Below are positions 45,062 to 55,397 of a DNA stretch of 64,000 nucleotides, in pieces; position 1 is the first letter of the stretch; every line of letters starts with the position of its first letter. The notes below the pieces were generated by a model that ran no database searches, had not been told where the DNA came from, and saw only the letters and a list, made by a program, of their open reading frames with translations. This DNA is from Flavobacterium pokkalii (lineage in GTDB: Bacteria; Bacteroidota; Bacteroidia; Flavobacteriales; Flavobacteriaceae), in contig NZ_NASZ01000011.1 of the NCBI RefSeq assembly GCF_014596575.1, forward strand, positions 47,548 to 111,547. Direction: 5' to 3'. The translations under genes and the position numbers were made by a program.

Positions 45062-45583
45062 ATGAATTCTACAAACATCATCGAAATACTGGCTTACACT
45101 ATTCCTTCGCTCGTTACCGGCGGAGTTGCCTATTTTTTATTTCAGGCTCATTTTAAAGATCAACAAAAAACCAGACGTTGGCTGATTCAAAGAGACAACC
45201 AAAAAATTGCTTTACCCTTGCGTTTACAGGCTTACGAAAGAATGGCTTTGTTTATGGAACGCATTAATCCTTCGCAATTGATAGTGCGAATCAATCCGAT
45301 TTCTGACAACAAAAATGATTACGAAAATTACATTATTGCACATATCGAACAGGAATTTGAACACAATATTGCCCAACAAATTTATATTTCCGACCAATGC
45401 TGGGCTGTTATTTTAACCGCTAAAAATGCGATTATTCAAATGATTCGCGCCGCAGCAAAAAATGAAAAAGTACACAATGCCGACGAATTGAGAACTTTTG
45501 TAATCAGTGAATTATTAGAAAAAAATGCTCCTAATAATACCGCTTTGGCTTTTATAAAAAATGAAGTTGCCGAATTATGGTAA
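45062..45583 (+). CDS. Membrane-anchored conserved hypothetical protein
   Basis: About 173 aa from ATG 45062. One N-terminal hydrophobic helix (IIEILAYTIPSLVTGGVAYFLFQAHF) is followed by a soluble charged domain with RWLIQRDNQKIALPLRLQAYERMALFMERINPSQL, a sequence pattern that recurs in Bacteroidota proteins of this length. Function unknown. Its last bases overlap by 9 with the convergent patatin gene. Confidence 0.75.
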   Translation: MNSTNIIEILAYTIPSLVTGGVAYFLFQAHFKDQQKTRRWLIQRDNQKIALPLRLQAYERMALFMERINPSQLIVRINPISDNKNDYENYIIAHIEQEFEHNIAQQIYISDQCWAVILTAKNAIIQMIRAAAKNEKVHNADELRTFVISELLEKNAPNNTALAFIKNEVAELW

Positions 45584-46483
45584 ACTGCTTTTCAATTCCA
45601 AAGCTTCGCTTTTTTTCTTGGCATACTGAAAACCTTCCTCCCACCATTGCGACATTTTTACTTTATTAAAAATCAAAGCGTTATTGGTCAAATCAATCGG
45701 AGTGTAATACATATTCAGTTTCACATTATTATGCGATGCCGATAAGGTTCCGATCAGAATATCATGTTTTTCAATTTGATCTAATTCTATTTGAAACAAA
45801 TCAATCAGTAATGAAAAAGGATTTTTTCCTATAGCAACTCTGGGTGTTGATTTTTCCGTTTCTAAAACAACAACATCCACCTCAGTTGCCCCGCGATTAA
45901 TAGCTTCCTGGATTGGAACCAAGCTGGAAAATCCGCCGTCGGCATAATCTTTCCCTTTGATATTTACAATACTCATAAACGGAATATAGTTACTCGAAAT
46001 CCAAATCCAGTCGCAAAATTCGTCATACGTACAGTCTTTAATCGACTTGTATTCTGCCTGATTATTCGTCAGATTCGTTACTGTAACCACCACATCCGTT
46101 TCCTGAGCTTTCAATTGATTAAATTCCTCTATTGGTAAATTTTTCTTGATGTACGAACGTAGTTTTTTGCTTTCGCCAAAAGTTCTTTTCCCTTTAAAAA
46201 ACTGCAACAACACATTAAAGTGATTGATGCTTACCACATCAACACCATTCTTTTTTTTAACGACAAACGGATTAATATTAAATATTTTACCCATGTTCAC
46301 ATTGGTATAAATACGATGTATCTTGTCGATATTTCCCAATGCCAAATGAGGAATCAGCAAACTTCCGGTAGAAGTTCCAATAAACAAATCGTATTTTACT
46401 TTTTTATTTTCCAATAGAAATTGTGCCACGCCGCCCGCAAAAGCGCCTTTGCTTCCTCCTCCGGAAATAACCAATGCCCGCAT
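45575..46483 (-). CDS. Patatin-like phospholipase family protein
   Basis: A 302-aa lipid acyl hydrolase: oxyanion-hole start GGGSKGAFAGG, nucleophile motif GTSTG (Ser about 38) and a DGG motif with the second Asp of the dyad (YADGGFSSLVP). No signal peptide, so it is likely cytosolic or membrane-associated. It starts 7 bases after the M1 peptidase stop in the same direction, so the two may be cotranscribed. Confidence 0.9.
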   Translation of the reverse strand: MRALVISGGGSKGAFAGGVAQFLLENKKVKYDLFIGTSTGSLLIPHLALGNIDKIHRIYTNVNMGKIFNINPFVVKKKNGVDVVSINHFNVLLQFFKGKRTFGESKKLRSYIKKNLPIEEFNQLKAQETDVVVTVTNLTNNQAEYKSIKDCTYDEFCDWIWISSNYIPFMSIVNIKGKDYADGGFSSLVPIQEAINRGATEVDVVVLETEKSTPRVAIGKNPFSLLIDLFQIELDQIEKHDILIGTLSASHNNVKLNMYYTPIDLTNNALIFNKVKMSQWWEEGFQYAKKKSEALELKSSLP

Positions 46484-46490
46484 AAATATT

Positions 46491-48554
46491 TTAATTTAAT
46501 AGTCGATTCAGTTGAAATTGTTCTTTCTCGCTCAAATTAGGTAAAATTCGAATAAAAGCTGTCCTGTATTCCTGATTTTTCAATAATATTCGAATGTTGT
46601 CACGTCCAAATTTTGAAAATTGCCACATATGATGCGTAGTGGCTTTAACCAAATTAATCAAGACAGTGTCGTTGATAATTTTAAAACCAATAAGTTTTTC
46701 CAATGCATTTTGTCGGGTTGTGGCTTCATATTTTTCAGATGAATAATCAATTAACTCGTTAATTACAGCCTGTTTGTCACAAACGTATTCAGGAGTCATT
46801 AAAACCAAAGACAGCCATAAAGTGCGCAAATTAAAATCGTTGAAGCCAATCCAATTCTTAGATTTCTCCAAATATTCCAAACGCTGTTTAGGAAAATTAC
46901 GCCACAAATATAACAAAGCAATTTCCTGAGTTTGATACGAATCATCTTCCAACAAACTTTCGTACTCCATCCGGAATGCTTCCGGAATTTTTGGCAAATT
47001 ATAAGCAACCGCCTGACGAACTTGCAGCTTTTTACTATTTAAAGCTAATTCCAATAATTCTCTTTTTGCTTCAAAACTTTCATTTCTAAGTTGATCAACC
47101 ACCATCTCTTTTAAAAGATAATGAGCATCCGACATGAGAATCATTTTAAAAAAACCTTGTTTGGTTGCTAAAGATTCAGACTTTCGTTTATCTACTTCCA
47201 GCATTAACTTGGTGATTTTATTTTTATAAAGTAACTTATTGACTTTAGATGTATTAATAGCAGTTGATTCAAGCCATTCTTTAGAAAATAAATCCGTATC
47301 AAAACTACTTACTTTTCTAACTTCTGCTAAAAAATCTTCGGTAGTTACCGTTTTAAAAGCATATTTTTTCAGATAATTTTTTACCAGTTTTTTGAATTTT
47401 CTATCACCAATTTCCTGATGCAACACAAACAAAGCCCAGGCTCCTTTTTGATAATAAGTCATTGAACTCGCTTTATCACTCAAAATCGGAATGGTGTCCG
47501 TTCTTGAAGCATATTTTATTTGCTGAATAGATTCATACATTTTAGAGTAAAAATAATCTTCTCCGTAAATAGATTTTTCAGCTAACAACGCATAATAAGT
47601 TGCAAAACCTTCCTGCAGCCAATGATGTTTACCACTGTGAGCCGTAACCAAATCGCCAAACCACTGATGTGCCAATTCATGCGCATCAACATTGGTATAA
47701 CTTCGATCTACAAAACCAATAGAATCCACCACATAGCGGGTTGCAAATAAAGTCGCGGAAGTATTTTCCATTCCGGCATACAAAAAATCCCGAACCGGCA
47801 CTTGTTTATAAACTTTCCAAGGATATTTTACTCCAATTTCCTTTTCTAAAAAATCAAAAATCCGTTTGGAATAACGATACGTTGGCTCAAAACGCGGTTT
47901 ATCTTTTGGTTCAAAATATAATTCTAAAGGAATTTTACTTTTACTTAATAGTTGCTGTTTTTCAAACTTCCCAATAGCTAACATTAACAAATAAGAACTC
48001 ATTGGTTTTTCCATTTCATAAGTCCATTTAGTGATATTTCCAATATTGCTTTTTTGCTTTAAAATACCATTACTAACTACCTGATAGTCTGATTTAAACA
48101 AAACTTCAAGATTAAAAATCACTTTTTCATTTACATCATCAAAACTTGGAAACCAATGACTGGTATATTTACCCTGCCCCTGCGTCCAAATTTGCAAATC
48201 GGCATCTTTTTCAGAATTCACAAAATACAGCGTTTGTTTTGGTGTTGCCTTGTACTCAAAACTAATTTGGTTTTTACCTTTTTGAAAAGGAAAAACAATC
48301 AAAAGCTGTTTTCCGGAATTGATAAACGAAATATTTTTATGATTCAATTCTACATTAGAAAACCGCATATTTTGAGCATCAATTTTCAAAGTATCCACCG
48401 GATTTAAAACTGTAAAAAAATAATTTACATTTCCTGAAATCGATTTTTCATCAGTATTTAATTGTAAACAGGCAGTAACAGAAGTAAAATCGATATTTTT
48501 AGTTTGTTGGGCAAAAACAAAGGTGGAAAGAAAAAGAAAAAGGTATTTCATCAA
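46491..48554 (-). CDS. M1-family zinc metallopeptidase
   Basis: A 687-aa secreted aminopeptidase-like enzyme with a signal peptide (about 1-16, FLSTFVFAQ). It has the exopeptidase segment YAGMENTSATLF (GAMEN-like) and HELAHQWFG...EGFATYY, giving zinc ligands His, His and Glu (HExxH-x18-E, near residue 293), then an ERAP1-C/HEAT-like helical C-terminal part. It would trim peptides in the periplasm or outside. Start MM: either Met is possible. Confidence 0.9.
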   Translation of the reverse strand: MMKYLFLFLSTFVFAQQTKNIDFTSVTACLQLNTDEKSISGNVNYFFTVLNPVDTLKIDAQNMRFSNVELNHKNISFINSGKQLLIVFPFQKGKNQISFEYKATPKQTLYFVNSEKDADLQIWTQGQGKYTSHWFPSFDDVNEKVIFNLEVLFKSDYQVVSNGILKQKSNIGNITKWTYEMEKPMSSYLLMLAIGKFEKQQLLSKSKIPLELYFEPKDKPRFEPTYRYSKRIFDFLEKEIGVKYPWKVYKQVPVRDFLYAGMENTSATLFATRYVVDSIGFVDRSYTNVDAHELAHQWFGDLVTAHSGKHHWLQEGFATYYALLAEKSIYGEDYFYSKMYESIQQIKYASRTDTIPILSDKASSMTYYQKGAWALFVLHQEIGDRKFKKLVKNYLKKYAFKTVTTEDFLAEVRKVSSFDTDLFSKEWLESTAINTSKVNKLLYKNKITKLMLEVDKRKSESLATKQGFFKMILMSDAHYLLKEMVVDQLRNESFEAKRELLELALNSKKLQVRQAVAYNLPKIPEAFRMEYESLLEDDSYQTQEIALLYLWRNFPKQRLEYLEKSKNWIGFNDFNLRTLWLSLVLMTPEYVCDKQAVINELIDYSSEKYEATTRQNALEKLIGFKIINDTVLINLVKATTHHMWQFSKFGRDNIRILLKNQEYRTAFIRILPNLSEKEQFQLNRLLN

Positions 48555-48609
48555 AAAAATAATTATAGCAGATTTCCAAAGTTACAAAGGTTTCACCAAC
48601 AAATCGAAG

Positions 48610-48617
48610 TATTTTTG
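48610..48617 (+). promoter_or_regulatory. -7 box TATTTTTG upstream of the Dph6-like gene
   Basis: Matches TAnnTTTG, 34 bases before the TTG start at 48652. Confidence 0.5.
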
Positions 48618-48651
48618 TATGTTTACCTCATAAAGTTTTAATAAAATCACC

Positions 48652-49383
48652 TTGAAAAAAGCCCTTTTTAATTGGAGCAGCGGAAAAGATTCTGCTTTAG
48701 CCTTATACAAAATCCTTCAAAATCCCGATTTTAAAATTGAATACCTGTTAACCAGTGTCAATCAGCAATTTCAGCGAATTTCCATGCATGGTGTTCGGGT
48801 TGAATTATTGGAACAACAAGCCAAAAGCATCGGAATTCCATTGGAAATAATGCAAATTCCAGAAATGCCTTCTATGGAAGTTTACGAAAATGTGATGCAG
48901 CAAACGTTAGAAAAACTAAAAGAAAAAGGCATTATCCATTCGGTTTTTGGAGATATTTTTCTGGAAGATTTACGCCAATATCGCGAAGACAAATTGACTA
49001 CAATTGGATTCGAAGCAGTTTTCCCAATTTGGAAAATCCCAACTAAAGATTTGATACAGGAATTTATTGCTTTAGGTTTTAAAACAATCGTTGTTTGTGT
49101 AAATGAGCGTTATTTAGACCAAAGTTTCGTAGGCAGAATCATTGACCAACAATTTATTGATGATTTACCGGAAAACGTGGATGTATGCGGAGAAAACGGA
49201 GAATTTCACACTTTTTGTTTCGACGGACCAATTTTTCAAAAAACAATTGAATTTGAAACCGGCGAAATCGTTTATCGAAAATACGAAAAACCCAAACAAG
49301 AATCCTCAAATACCGCCTGCGATTCTGATGATTCAACCGCCTATGATTACGGTTTTTGGTATTGCGATTTGATTCCTAAATAA
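48652..49383 (+). CDS. Diphthine-ammonia ligase-like ATP pyrophosphatase (Dph6 family)
   Basis: A 243-aa PP-loop ATPase starting with TTG at 48652. The ATP motif is NWSSGKDSALALY near the N-terminus, and the family-typical GxNGEFHTFCFDGPIF segment is near 180-200. Bacteria have no diphthamide, so the substrate here is unknown; the fold suggests amidation or adenylation of a small molecule or cofactor. The next base runs reach a large bidirectional hairpin. Confidence 0.85.
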   Translation: MKKALFNWSSGKDSALALYKILQNPDFKIEYLLTSVNQQFQRISMHGVRVELLEQQAKSIGIPLEIMQIPEMPSMEVYENVMQQTLEKLKEKGIIHSVFGDIFLEDLRQYREDKLTTIGFEAVFPIWKIPTKDLIQEFIALGFKTIVVCVNERYLDQSFVGRIIDQQFIDDLPENVDVCGENGEFHTFCFDGPIFQKTIEFETGEIVYRKYEKPKQESSNTACDSDDSTAYDYGFWYCDLIPK

Positions 49384-49390
49384 TACGAAA

Positions 49391-49442
49391 AACCGCAAAT
49401 TTGCAAATTATTTTACTTTATAATCATTTGCGAATTTGCGGT
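49391..49442. terminator. Large hairpin between Dph6-like gene and lon
   Basis: AACCGCAAATTTGCAAAT (49391-49408) pairs with ATTTGCGAATTTGCGGT at 49426-49442 with one mismatch, giving a long stem between two convergent genes. Confidence 0.75.
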
Positions 49443-49477
49443 AAATTTTATTTACAAGACTTGTTAAAAGCTGTATT

Positions 49478-51928
49478 TTACAATTTTTTAGCGTGTTTTA
49501 CTTTTTGATCGGTAATAGCAATAGCCAAAACTTCGCTCATTTCTTTTACATAATGAAAAGTAACACCGCTTAAATATTCCGGTTTAATTTCATCTACATC
49601 ACTTTTATTTTCGTGACATAAAATAATTTCTTTGATATTAGCTCTTTTAGCAGCCAGAATTTTTTCTTTAATTCCACCTACCGGCAACACTTTTCCTCTC
49701 AGCGTAATTTCACCTGTCATCGCAATGTGTTTCTTTACTCTTTTTTGTGTAAACAAAGAAACCAAAGAAGTCAACATCGCAATTCCGGCACTTGGCCCGT
49801 CTTTAGGCGTTGCTCCTTCCGGTACATGTAAATGAATATTGTATTTAGTCAATATTTCCGGTTTTAAACCTAATTGCTCTGCATTGGCTTTGATATATTC
49901 TAAAGCAATCGTTGCCGATTCTTTCATCACATTACCTAAATTTCCGGTAATACTCATACTTCCTTTTCCCGGCGAAAGCAAAGATTCAATAAACAAAATA
50001 TCCCCTCCTACACTCGTCCAGGCTAATCCCGTAACTACTCCGGCAACATCATTGTTTTCGTATTTATCACGCTCCAAACGGGGAACACCAAGTACTTTTA
50101 CAATATCTTCATCGGTAACTTTCTTATTATACTCTTCCTCCATTGCTACTGATTTAGCCGCATTACGAATCACCTGAGCAATTTTAGCTTCTAAACCACG
50201 AACACCTGATTCACGGGTATAGCCTTCAATAATTTTTTCCAATTGTTTTTTACCAATGGTCAAATCTTTCGAAGTCAAGCCATGCTCTTTTAACTGACGC
50301 GGAAATAAATGCTGCTTAGCGATTTCAACCTTTTCTTCGATGGTATAACCGGACATTTTGATGATTTCCATTCTGTCACGTAAAGCAGGCTGGATAGCGC
50401 CCATATTATTTGAAGTAGCGATAAACATCACCTTAGACAAATCATAACCTAATTCTACAAAATTATCATAGAAAGCACTGTTTTGCTCCGGATCTAAAAC
50501 CTCTAACAAAGCAGATGACGGATCTCCGTGATTACTATTCGATAATTTATCAATTTCGTCTAAAACAAAAACCGGATTAGAAGTTCCTGCTTTTTTCAAA
50601 CACTGAATAATTCTTCCCGGCATCGCTCCGATATAGGTTTTTCTGTGACCGCGAATTTCTGCTTCATCGCGTAATCCACCCAAAGAAATACGCACATATT
50701 CTCGACCTAAAGCTTCAGCAACCGAACGTCCAATAGAAGTTTTTCCCACTCCCGGAGGCCCTGTCAAACAAATAATTGGCGATTTCATGTCGTTTCTTAA
50801 CTTCAAAACAGCCAAGTGCTCAATCATTCTTTTCTTTACTTCATCTAATCCAAAATGATCTCTATCCAGAATTTTTTGAGCATTTTTTAAATCAAAATTA
50901 TCTTTAGAAAATTCATTCCAAGGCAAATCCAACAGCAATTCTAAGTAATTTCTTTGAATGCTGTAATCAGGAGCCTGCGGATTCATACGACGCATTTTAG
51001 TCAGTTCTTTTTCAAAAATCTGCTGCGTTTTTTCGTCCCATTTTTTAGTTTTAGACTTTACTAACATTTCGTCCATTTCCTCCTCCTGAGTCGAACCACC
51101 CAATTCTTCCTGAATTGTTTTCATCTGTTGGTGCAGGAAATATTCTCTTTGTTGCTGATCTAAATCAAAACGAACTTTAGACTGAATATCGTTTTTAAGT
51201 TCCAATTTCTGCAACTCGACATTCATATATTTTAAAGTTTCTAAAGCTCTGTCTTTTAAATTATTGATTGCTAACAAATCTTGCTTTTCTTTAACAGATA
51301 AATTCATGTTAGAAGTCACAAAATTGATTAGAAACGATTGACTTTCAATGTTTTTAATTGCAAAGGTAGCTTCACTCGGAATATTAGGACTCACTTTTAT
51401 AATTTGAATAGCCAATTCTTTGATAGAATCTAAAATAGCTACAAATTCAGAATCATCGCTTTCAGGTCTGTCTTCTGAAAAATCCTTAATAATTGCCGAA
51501 AGATAAGGCTCTTCCGATGTAATCGATTCGATTTCAAAACGCTTTTTCCCTTGCAAAATAACTGTAGTGGTTCCATCAGGCATTTTAAGCACTCTTAAAA
51601 TACGTGCAACTGTACCGATAGAATTGATATCCTCTTTAGTAGGATCTTCAATATCTTCATTTTTTTGGGCAACAACACCTATAATTTTGCCATCGGCATT
51701 CGCATCATCGATTAATTTTATCGACTTATCACGACCCGCAGTAATAGGAATTACAACACCAGGAAACAACACCATATTTCGCAAAGGAAGAATAGGTAAA
51801 GATTCCGGTAATTGTTCTTTATTCATTTCTTCTTCATCTTCCGGAGTTAATAATGGTATTAATTCTGCTTCTGAATCGAATTCTTGTTGTGACAAATTGT
51901 CAAGTGTAAGTATTTTATGTTTTGACAT
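49478..51928 (-). CDS. lon: Lon protease (endopeptidase La)
   Basis: An 816-aa ATP-dependent serine protease: LON-N substrate domain (about 40-235), coiled-coil, AAA+ domain with Walker [10 protein letters not shown] (near 388) and Walker [11 protein letters not shown], and a C-terminal protease domain with the [11 protein letters not shown] motif carrying the catalytic Ser and the later Lys ([19 protein letters not shown]). Degrades misfolded and regulatory proteins in the cytosol. Length is slightly longer than E. coli Lon (784). Confidence 0.96.
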   Translation of the reverse strand: MSKHKILTLDNLSQQEFDSEAELIPLLTPEDEEEMNKEQLPESLPILPLRNMVLFPGVVIPITAGRDKSIKLIDDANADGKIIGVVAQKNEDIEDPTKEDINSIGTVARILRVLKMPDGTTTVILQGKKRFEIESITSEEPYLSAIIKDFSEDRPESDDSEFVAILDSIKELAIQIIKVSPNIPSEATFAIKNIESQSFLINFVTSNMNLSVKEKQDLLAINNLKDRALETLKYMNVELQKLELKNDIQSKVRFDLDQQQREYFLHQQMKTIQEELGGSTQEEEMDEMLVKSKTKKWDEKTQQIFEKELTKMRRMNPQAPDYSIQRNYLELLLDLPWNEFSKDNFDLKNAQKILDRDHFGLDEVKKRMIEHLAVLKLRNDMKSPIICLTGPPGVGKTSIGRSVAEALGREYVRISLGGLRDEAEIRGHRKTYIGAMPGRIIQCLKKAGTSNPVFVLDEIDKLSNSNHGDPSSALLEVLDPEQNSAFYDNFVELGYDLSKVMFIATSNNMGAIQPALRDRMEIIKMSGYTIEEKVEIAKQHLFPRQLKEHGLTSKDLTIGKKQLEKIIEGYTRESGVRGLEAKIAQVIRNAAKSVAMEEEYNKKVTDEDIVKVLGVPRLERDKYENNDVAGVVTGLAWTSVGGDILFIESLLSPGKGSMSITGNLGNVMKESATIALEYIKANAEQLGLKPEILTKYNIHLHVPEGATPKDGPSAGIAMLTSLVSLFTQKRVKKHIAMTGEITLRGKVLPVGGIKEKILAAKRANIKEIILCHENKSDVDEIKPEYLSGVTFHYVKEMSEVLAIAITDQKVKHAKKL

Positions 51929-51976
51929 AGTAAAATTTAAGTCTTTTTGTCATTAAATTTATTGATTACTTAACAA

Positions 51977-51984
51977 CAAAGTTA
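51977..51984 (-). promoter_or_regulatory. -7 box TAACTTTG upstream of lon
   Basis: Minus-strand TAACTTTG matches TAnnTTTG, 48 bases before the lon ATG. No heat-shock inverted repeat is seen around it. Confidence 0.45.
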
Positions 51985-52093
51985 GTATTAACACACTGTT
52001 ACATTACTGAAAATCAAACAATAATCATTATTAACAGTATTATGCATCCATTATAAAACAATCTTTGTGCCATAAAAACACACTTAAAAAGCA

Positions 52094-52132
52094 AATTGCC
52101 CTGAAAAAGCAAACTACTTTTTGAGGGCAATT
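52094..52132 (-). terminator. Terminator of the DUF6252 gene
   Basis: AATTGCCCT-G-AAAAAG (52094-52109) pairs with CTTTTT-G-AGGGCAATT (52117-52132), one G-G mismatch, followed on the minus strand by a T-rich tract. Confidence 0.75.
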
Positions 52133-52154
52133 CCTAAAAAAATTAGATTTTTAA

Positions 52155-53045
52155 TTAATAAGCGACATCAAAGCTGCCTTCAGTTACATTGATTGATGGC
52201 GTTCCATTAGTCGTAAATGAAAATGTTCCTTGAATTCTGTCTTCTGTAATCGAAATAATCTTTACGCTTCCCGAAACAGCTTCATGCTCCCCATTTTCAT
52301 CTTCATATGAAGCCTGAACATCATCTGTCAGTCTATTTACGGTAATTGGATAAGTAGTACCGGCAGCTAAACCAGTTCTAACACTAATTGAGATCTCATT
52401 CATATTAGTATCAGAAGCTCCGATAGTAATCCAATCATCGGCTCCAGAGTTAATCTCAAAAGCAAGAATATCGGTACTTACAAAATTGGTTCCTCCTACT
52501 TTTGCCGAAAAACTATCATTTGTTTCTTCTTCTGTAATATAAGGTAAATCAGTAAACACTCCGTTTTTAAATTCTATTGCAGCTCTTGGAGTATCTGGAT
52601 CCGACCAATACCCTTTAAACTGAAAAGTTCCTGAAATAGTTTTCTTTTCGGTATCGATTTTTGTAATCGTAATTGAACCTGTGTTTTCGTCCGGATTATC
52701 ATCATTTAAACTCCAATATCCATATTCTGAACCAGCTGGTGAATAAGCTACAATATTGACATTAGCAGCATAAGTACCGGTTTCATTTGCCTCAATTTGA
52801 AAAGCAAAACCTTCTCCATTGGATTTAATCGCAGAAATTTCAATAAAATTTCCCGAAATCACAACCTGAGTTTCAGCAGCTGTCCAGGTATTATTATTAA
52901 AATCGGCTTTAAATATACCGGAAGTATTTCCTCCGGAACCCGGATCGGGCTCAACTGTACCGTCAACCGGTTCATAAACACAGGAAACAAACAAGGTTGC
53001 CAGAAACAATACAAAAAACTGAGGTTTAAATTGGGCTATTTTCAT
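52155..53045 (-). CDS. Lipoprotein with two DUF6252-like domains
   Basis: A 296-aa lipoprotein (FLATLFVSC, Cys22). It consists of two similar halves, about 43-165 and 178-296: each starts with F-x-A-x-(V/F)-x-x-x-x-W/F (IFKADFNNNTWTA; SFSAKVGGTNFVS), has an ITKID/ISITED strand pair and ends with GTFxF and a final G-x-F strand. This is the pattern of DUF6252 lipoproteins, here in tandem. An Asp/Gly/Thr-rich linker lies between signal and first domain. Outer-membrane exposure is likely; function unknown. Confidence 0.75.
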   Translation of the reverse strand: MKIAQFKPQFFVLFLATLFVSCVYEPVDGTVEPDPGSGGNTSGIFKADFNNNTWTAAETQVVISGNFIEISAIKSNGEGFAFQIEANETGTYAANVNIVAYSPAGSEYGYWSLNDDNPDENTGSITITKIDTEKKTISGTFQFKGYWSDPDTPRAAIEFKNGVFTDLPYITEEETNDSFSAKVGGTNFVSTDILAFEINSGADDWITIGASDTNMNEISISVRTGLAAGTTYPITVNRLTDDVQASYEDENGEHEAVSGSVKIISITEDRIQGTFSFTTNGTPSINVTEGSFDVAY

Positions 53046-53096
53046 AATTGGGGCTTTTTACAACTCCAAATATAATTTTTTATTTTATTTTTCCTA

Positions 53097-54413
53097 CTAT
53101 TTTTTAGGTACTTTTCTTAACAAAACTACTCCAAGAATAAAGAAAACAGCTAAAAACACAATAGCGAATCTTGGACTTCCTGTTATTTGATCAATAATAC
53201 CATATACCAGCATTCCAATAACAATTCCTATTTTCTCAGCTACATCATAAAAACTAAAAAAAGAAGCAGTGTCTTCTGTTTCCGGTAAAAATTTAGAATA
53301 GGTTGATCTGGACAAAGACTGAATTCCTCCCATAACCAAACCCACCAAAGCGGCCATGATGTAAAAATGTATCGGTAATTTTATAAAATAAGCCGCAATA
53401 CATAAAACAACCCAAATACTGTTTATAAATAACAAAACAGGTATATTTCCAAACTTTGCTGAAGCTTTTGAAGTAGTAAAAGCTCCAATAACAGCAATTA
53501 TCTGAATCAATAAAATACAGATAATCAACCCAACAGTGCTTTGTTCTTTGGATTCCCAACTAATCTCCTGAGAACCAAAATAAGTCGCCACAAGCATTAC
53601 TGTTTGTACCGCCATACTGTAAACAAAAAAACTGCTTAAATATTTTTTTAGACGTACATTATCTTCCAATAAAAACCAAACTTTTTTAAGCTCTTTAAAT
53701 CCGTTGAAAACAATAGATTTGGTTACTTTTTGTTGAGAATCTCTACATCCTTTTGGCAAATAAAAATAAGTATATTGACTAAATAAAATCCACCAAACAC
53801 CAACCATCACAAAGGAATAGCGCATCGCTTTCATGGCCGAAGGTTCTTCGGCATCATCGGTAATATTGAACAATTCCGGTTTCATTACCATTGCCAAATT
53901 TACAAGTAAAAGAATCACACTGCCAATGTAGCCTAAAGAATACCCTTTAGCACTAATTGCATCCTGCTGTTCTTCAAAAGCAATATCCGGCAAATAGGAA
54001 TTATAAAAAACCAAACTTCCCCAGAAACCTATTAATCCTAAAAAATAAAAAAGCAAACTAGAATAGATATTTCCCAAATCAAACCAATACAAAGCCATAC
54101 AGGACAAAGCGCCCATATAGCAGAAAAACTTCATGAAAAACTTTTTGTTTCCTACATAATCAGCGATTCCGGATAAAAGAGGCGATAAAAAAGCCACTTT
54201 TAAAAAGGCTAACGCCGTAACAAAACTAATTAAGGCCGAATTTTTCACGCTAAAACCCAAGACCGTTATATAATGTCCTGTTTTTAAAAATAAGGCTTCA
54301 TAAAAAATGGGAAAAATGGCTGATGTAATAACTAACGGATAAACCGAATTAGCCCAATCATAAAATGCCCAGGCGTTCAACAACTTCTTATCTCCTTTTT
54401 TTAAGTGACTCAT
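53097..54413 (-). CDS. MFS transporter, UMF1/Atg22-like
   Basis: A 438-aa protein with about 12 helices. The start KLLNAWAFYDWANSVYPLVITSAIFPIFY and GGIQSLSRSTYSKFLPETEDTASFFSFYDVAEK are typical of the UMF1/Atg22 branch of the major facilitator superfamily, whose eukaryotic members export amino acids from vacuoles. Inner membrane; substrate not known here. It lies between the DUF6252 lipoprotein and the M48 peptidase, on the same strand. Confidence 0.9.
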   Translation of the reverse strand: MSHLKKGDKKLLNAWAFYDWANSVYPLVITSAIFPIFYEALFLKTGHYITVLGFSVKNSALISFVTALAFLKVAFLSPLLSGIADYVGNKKFFMKFFCYMGALSCMALYWFDLGNIYSSLLFYFLGLIGFWGSLVFYNSYLPDIAFEEQQDAISAKGYSLGYIGSVILLLVNLAMVMKPELFNITDDAEEPSAMKAMRYSFVMVGVWWILFSQYTYFYLPKGCRDSQQKVTKSIVFNGFKELKKVWFLLEDNVRLKKYLSSFFVYSMAVQTVMLVATYFGSQEISWESKEQSTVGLIICILLIQIIAVIGAFTTSKASAKFGNIPVLLFINSIWVVLCIAAYFIKLPIHFYIMAALVGLVMGGIQSLSRSTYSKFLPETEDTASFFSFYDVAEKIGIVIGMLVYGIIDQITGSPRFAIVFLAVFFILGVVLLRKVPKK

Positions 54414-54502
54414 GATTCTGATTTTTTTTTTTTGACGAATTTATTATTTAAAAATGGTTTTAACTAAAACTTCAAAAAATAATCCCAACAAACATAAAAA
54501 AA

Positions 54503-54522
54503 GCCAATTCAAACGAATTGGC
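54503..54522 (-). terminator. Terminator of the M48 peptidase gene
   Basis: GCCAATTC (54503-54510) and GAATTGGC (54515-54522) form an 8-bp stem with a 4-base loop, with an A-run on the left giving the U-tract on the minus strand. Confidence 0.8.
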
Positions 54523-54545
54523 CTGTAACTTTTTTCCAGATTATC

Positions 54546-55364
54546 TTATTTAAAAACTACACCAAACTTAGCTGCAACAGCTTTGGCTTCAGGAACCATT
54601 GCTTTTAGATTCGCAATTCGGGTAGCATCTGAAGGGTGCGTACTTAACAACTCAGCCGGCGCCTGACCTCCTGAATTAGCTGACATTCGGGTCCAAAAAC
54701 TAATTGCTTCTTCCGGATTATATCCCGCAATTGCCATTAATATCAAACCTATTTTATCGGCTTCAGTTTCATGGCTTCTGCTAAAAGGAAGCATACCACC
54801 TACATTTGATCCAATTCCATAATATTGTTGCCACATTTGTTGTTTCTCAGCACTCATACTTCCGGTTGCTGCAGCAACACCCGCCGCACCTAAAGTTTGC
54901 AACTGGGAAGCACTCATACGTTGCGCTCCATGGTTGGCTAATGCGTGCGAAACTTCATGTCCCATTACTGTCGCTAATCCCGCATCGTTTTTAGTAATTG
55001 GCAAAATTCCGGAATATACCACAATTTTCCCACCGGGCATACACCAGGCATTTACTTCCTTACTATCCACTAATTTGTATTCCCATTGGTAATCTTTCAA
55101 ATAATCATTCTGTCCCAAAGAAGCTAAATAACGCTCAGCAGCAGTTTTGATTTTAATACCAACCGTTTCTACTTTTTTAGCATCAGCTGTACCGGAAATT
55201 ACTTTGTTTTCCTTCAAAAAAGTTCCATACTGCTGAAAAGAAGAAGGAAACAATTCGCTATTAGAAACAAAATTCAACGTTTTTTTTCCTGTCAACGGGT
55301 TTGTAGCACAAGAATAAATCAAACCTAAAGTTGCAATCCCTACAAATACTAAATTCTTTTTCAT
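54546..55364 (-). CDS. M48-family zinc metallopeptidase lipoprotein
   Basis: A 272-aa lipoprotein (signal LVFVGIATLGLIYSC, Cys19) of the M48 family: HEVSHALANHG holds HExxH, and ETEADKIGLILMAIAGYNPEEA supplies the third zinc ligand. It resembles periplasmic BepA/LoiP-type proteases that act in outer-membrane quality control. It ends with THPSDATRIANL, as in the family. Single gene with own terminator. Confidence 0.9.
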   Translation of the reverse strand: MKKNLVFVGIATLGLIYSCATNPLTGKKTLNFVSNSELFPSSFQQYGTFLKENKVISGTADAKKVETVGIKIKTAAERYLASLGQNDYLKDYQWEYKLVDSKEVNAWCMPGGKIVVYSGILPITKNDAGLATVMGHEVSHALANHGAQRMSASQLQTLGAAGVAAATGSMSAEKQQMWQQYYGIGSNVGGMLPFSRSHETEADKIGLILMAIAGYNPEEAISFWTRMSANSGGQAPAELLSTHPSDATRIANLKAMVPEAKAVAAKFGVVFK

Positions 55365-55397
55365 GATAGTTTTATTTTACTAACAAAAATACAATTA

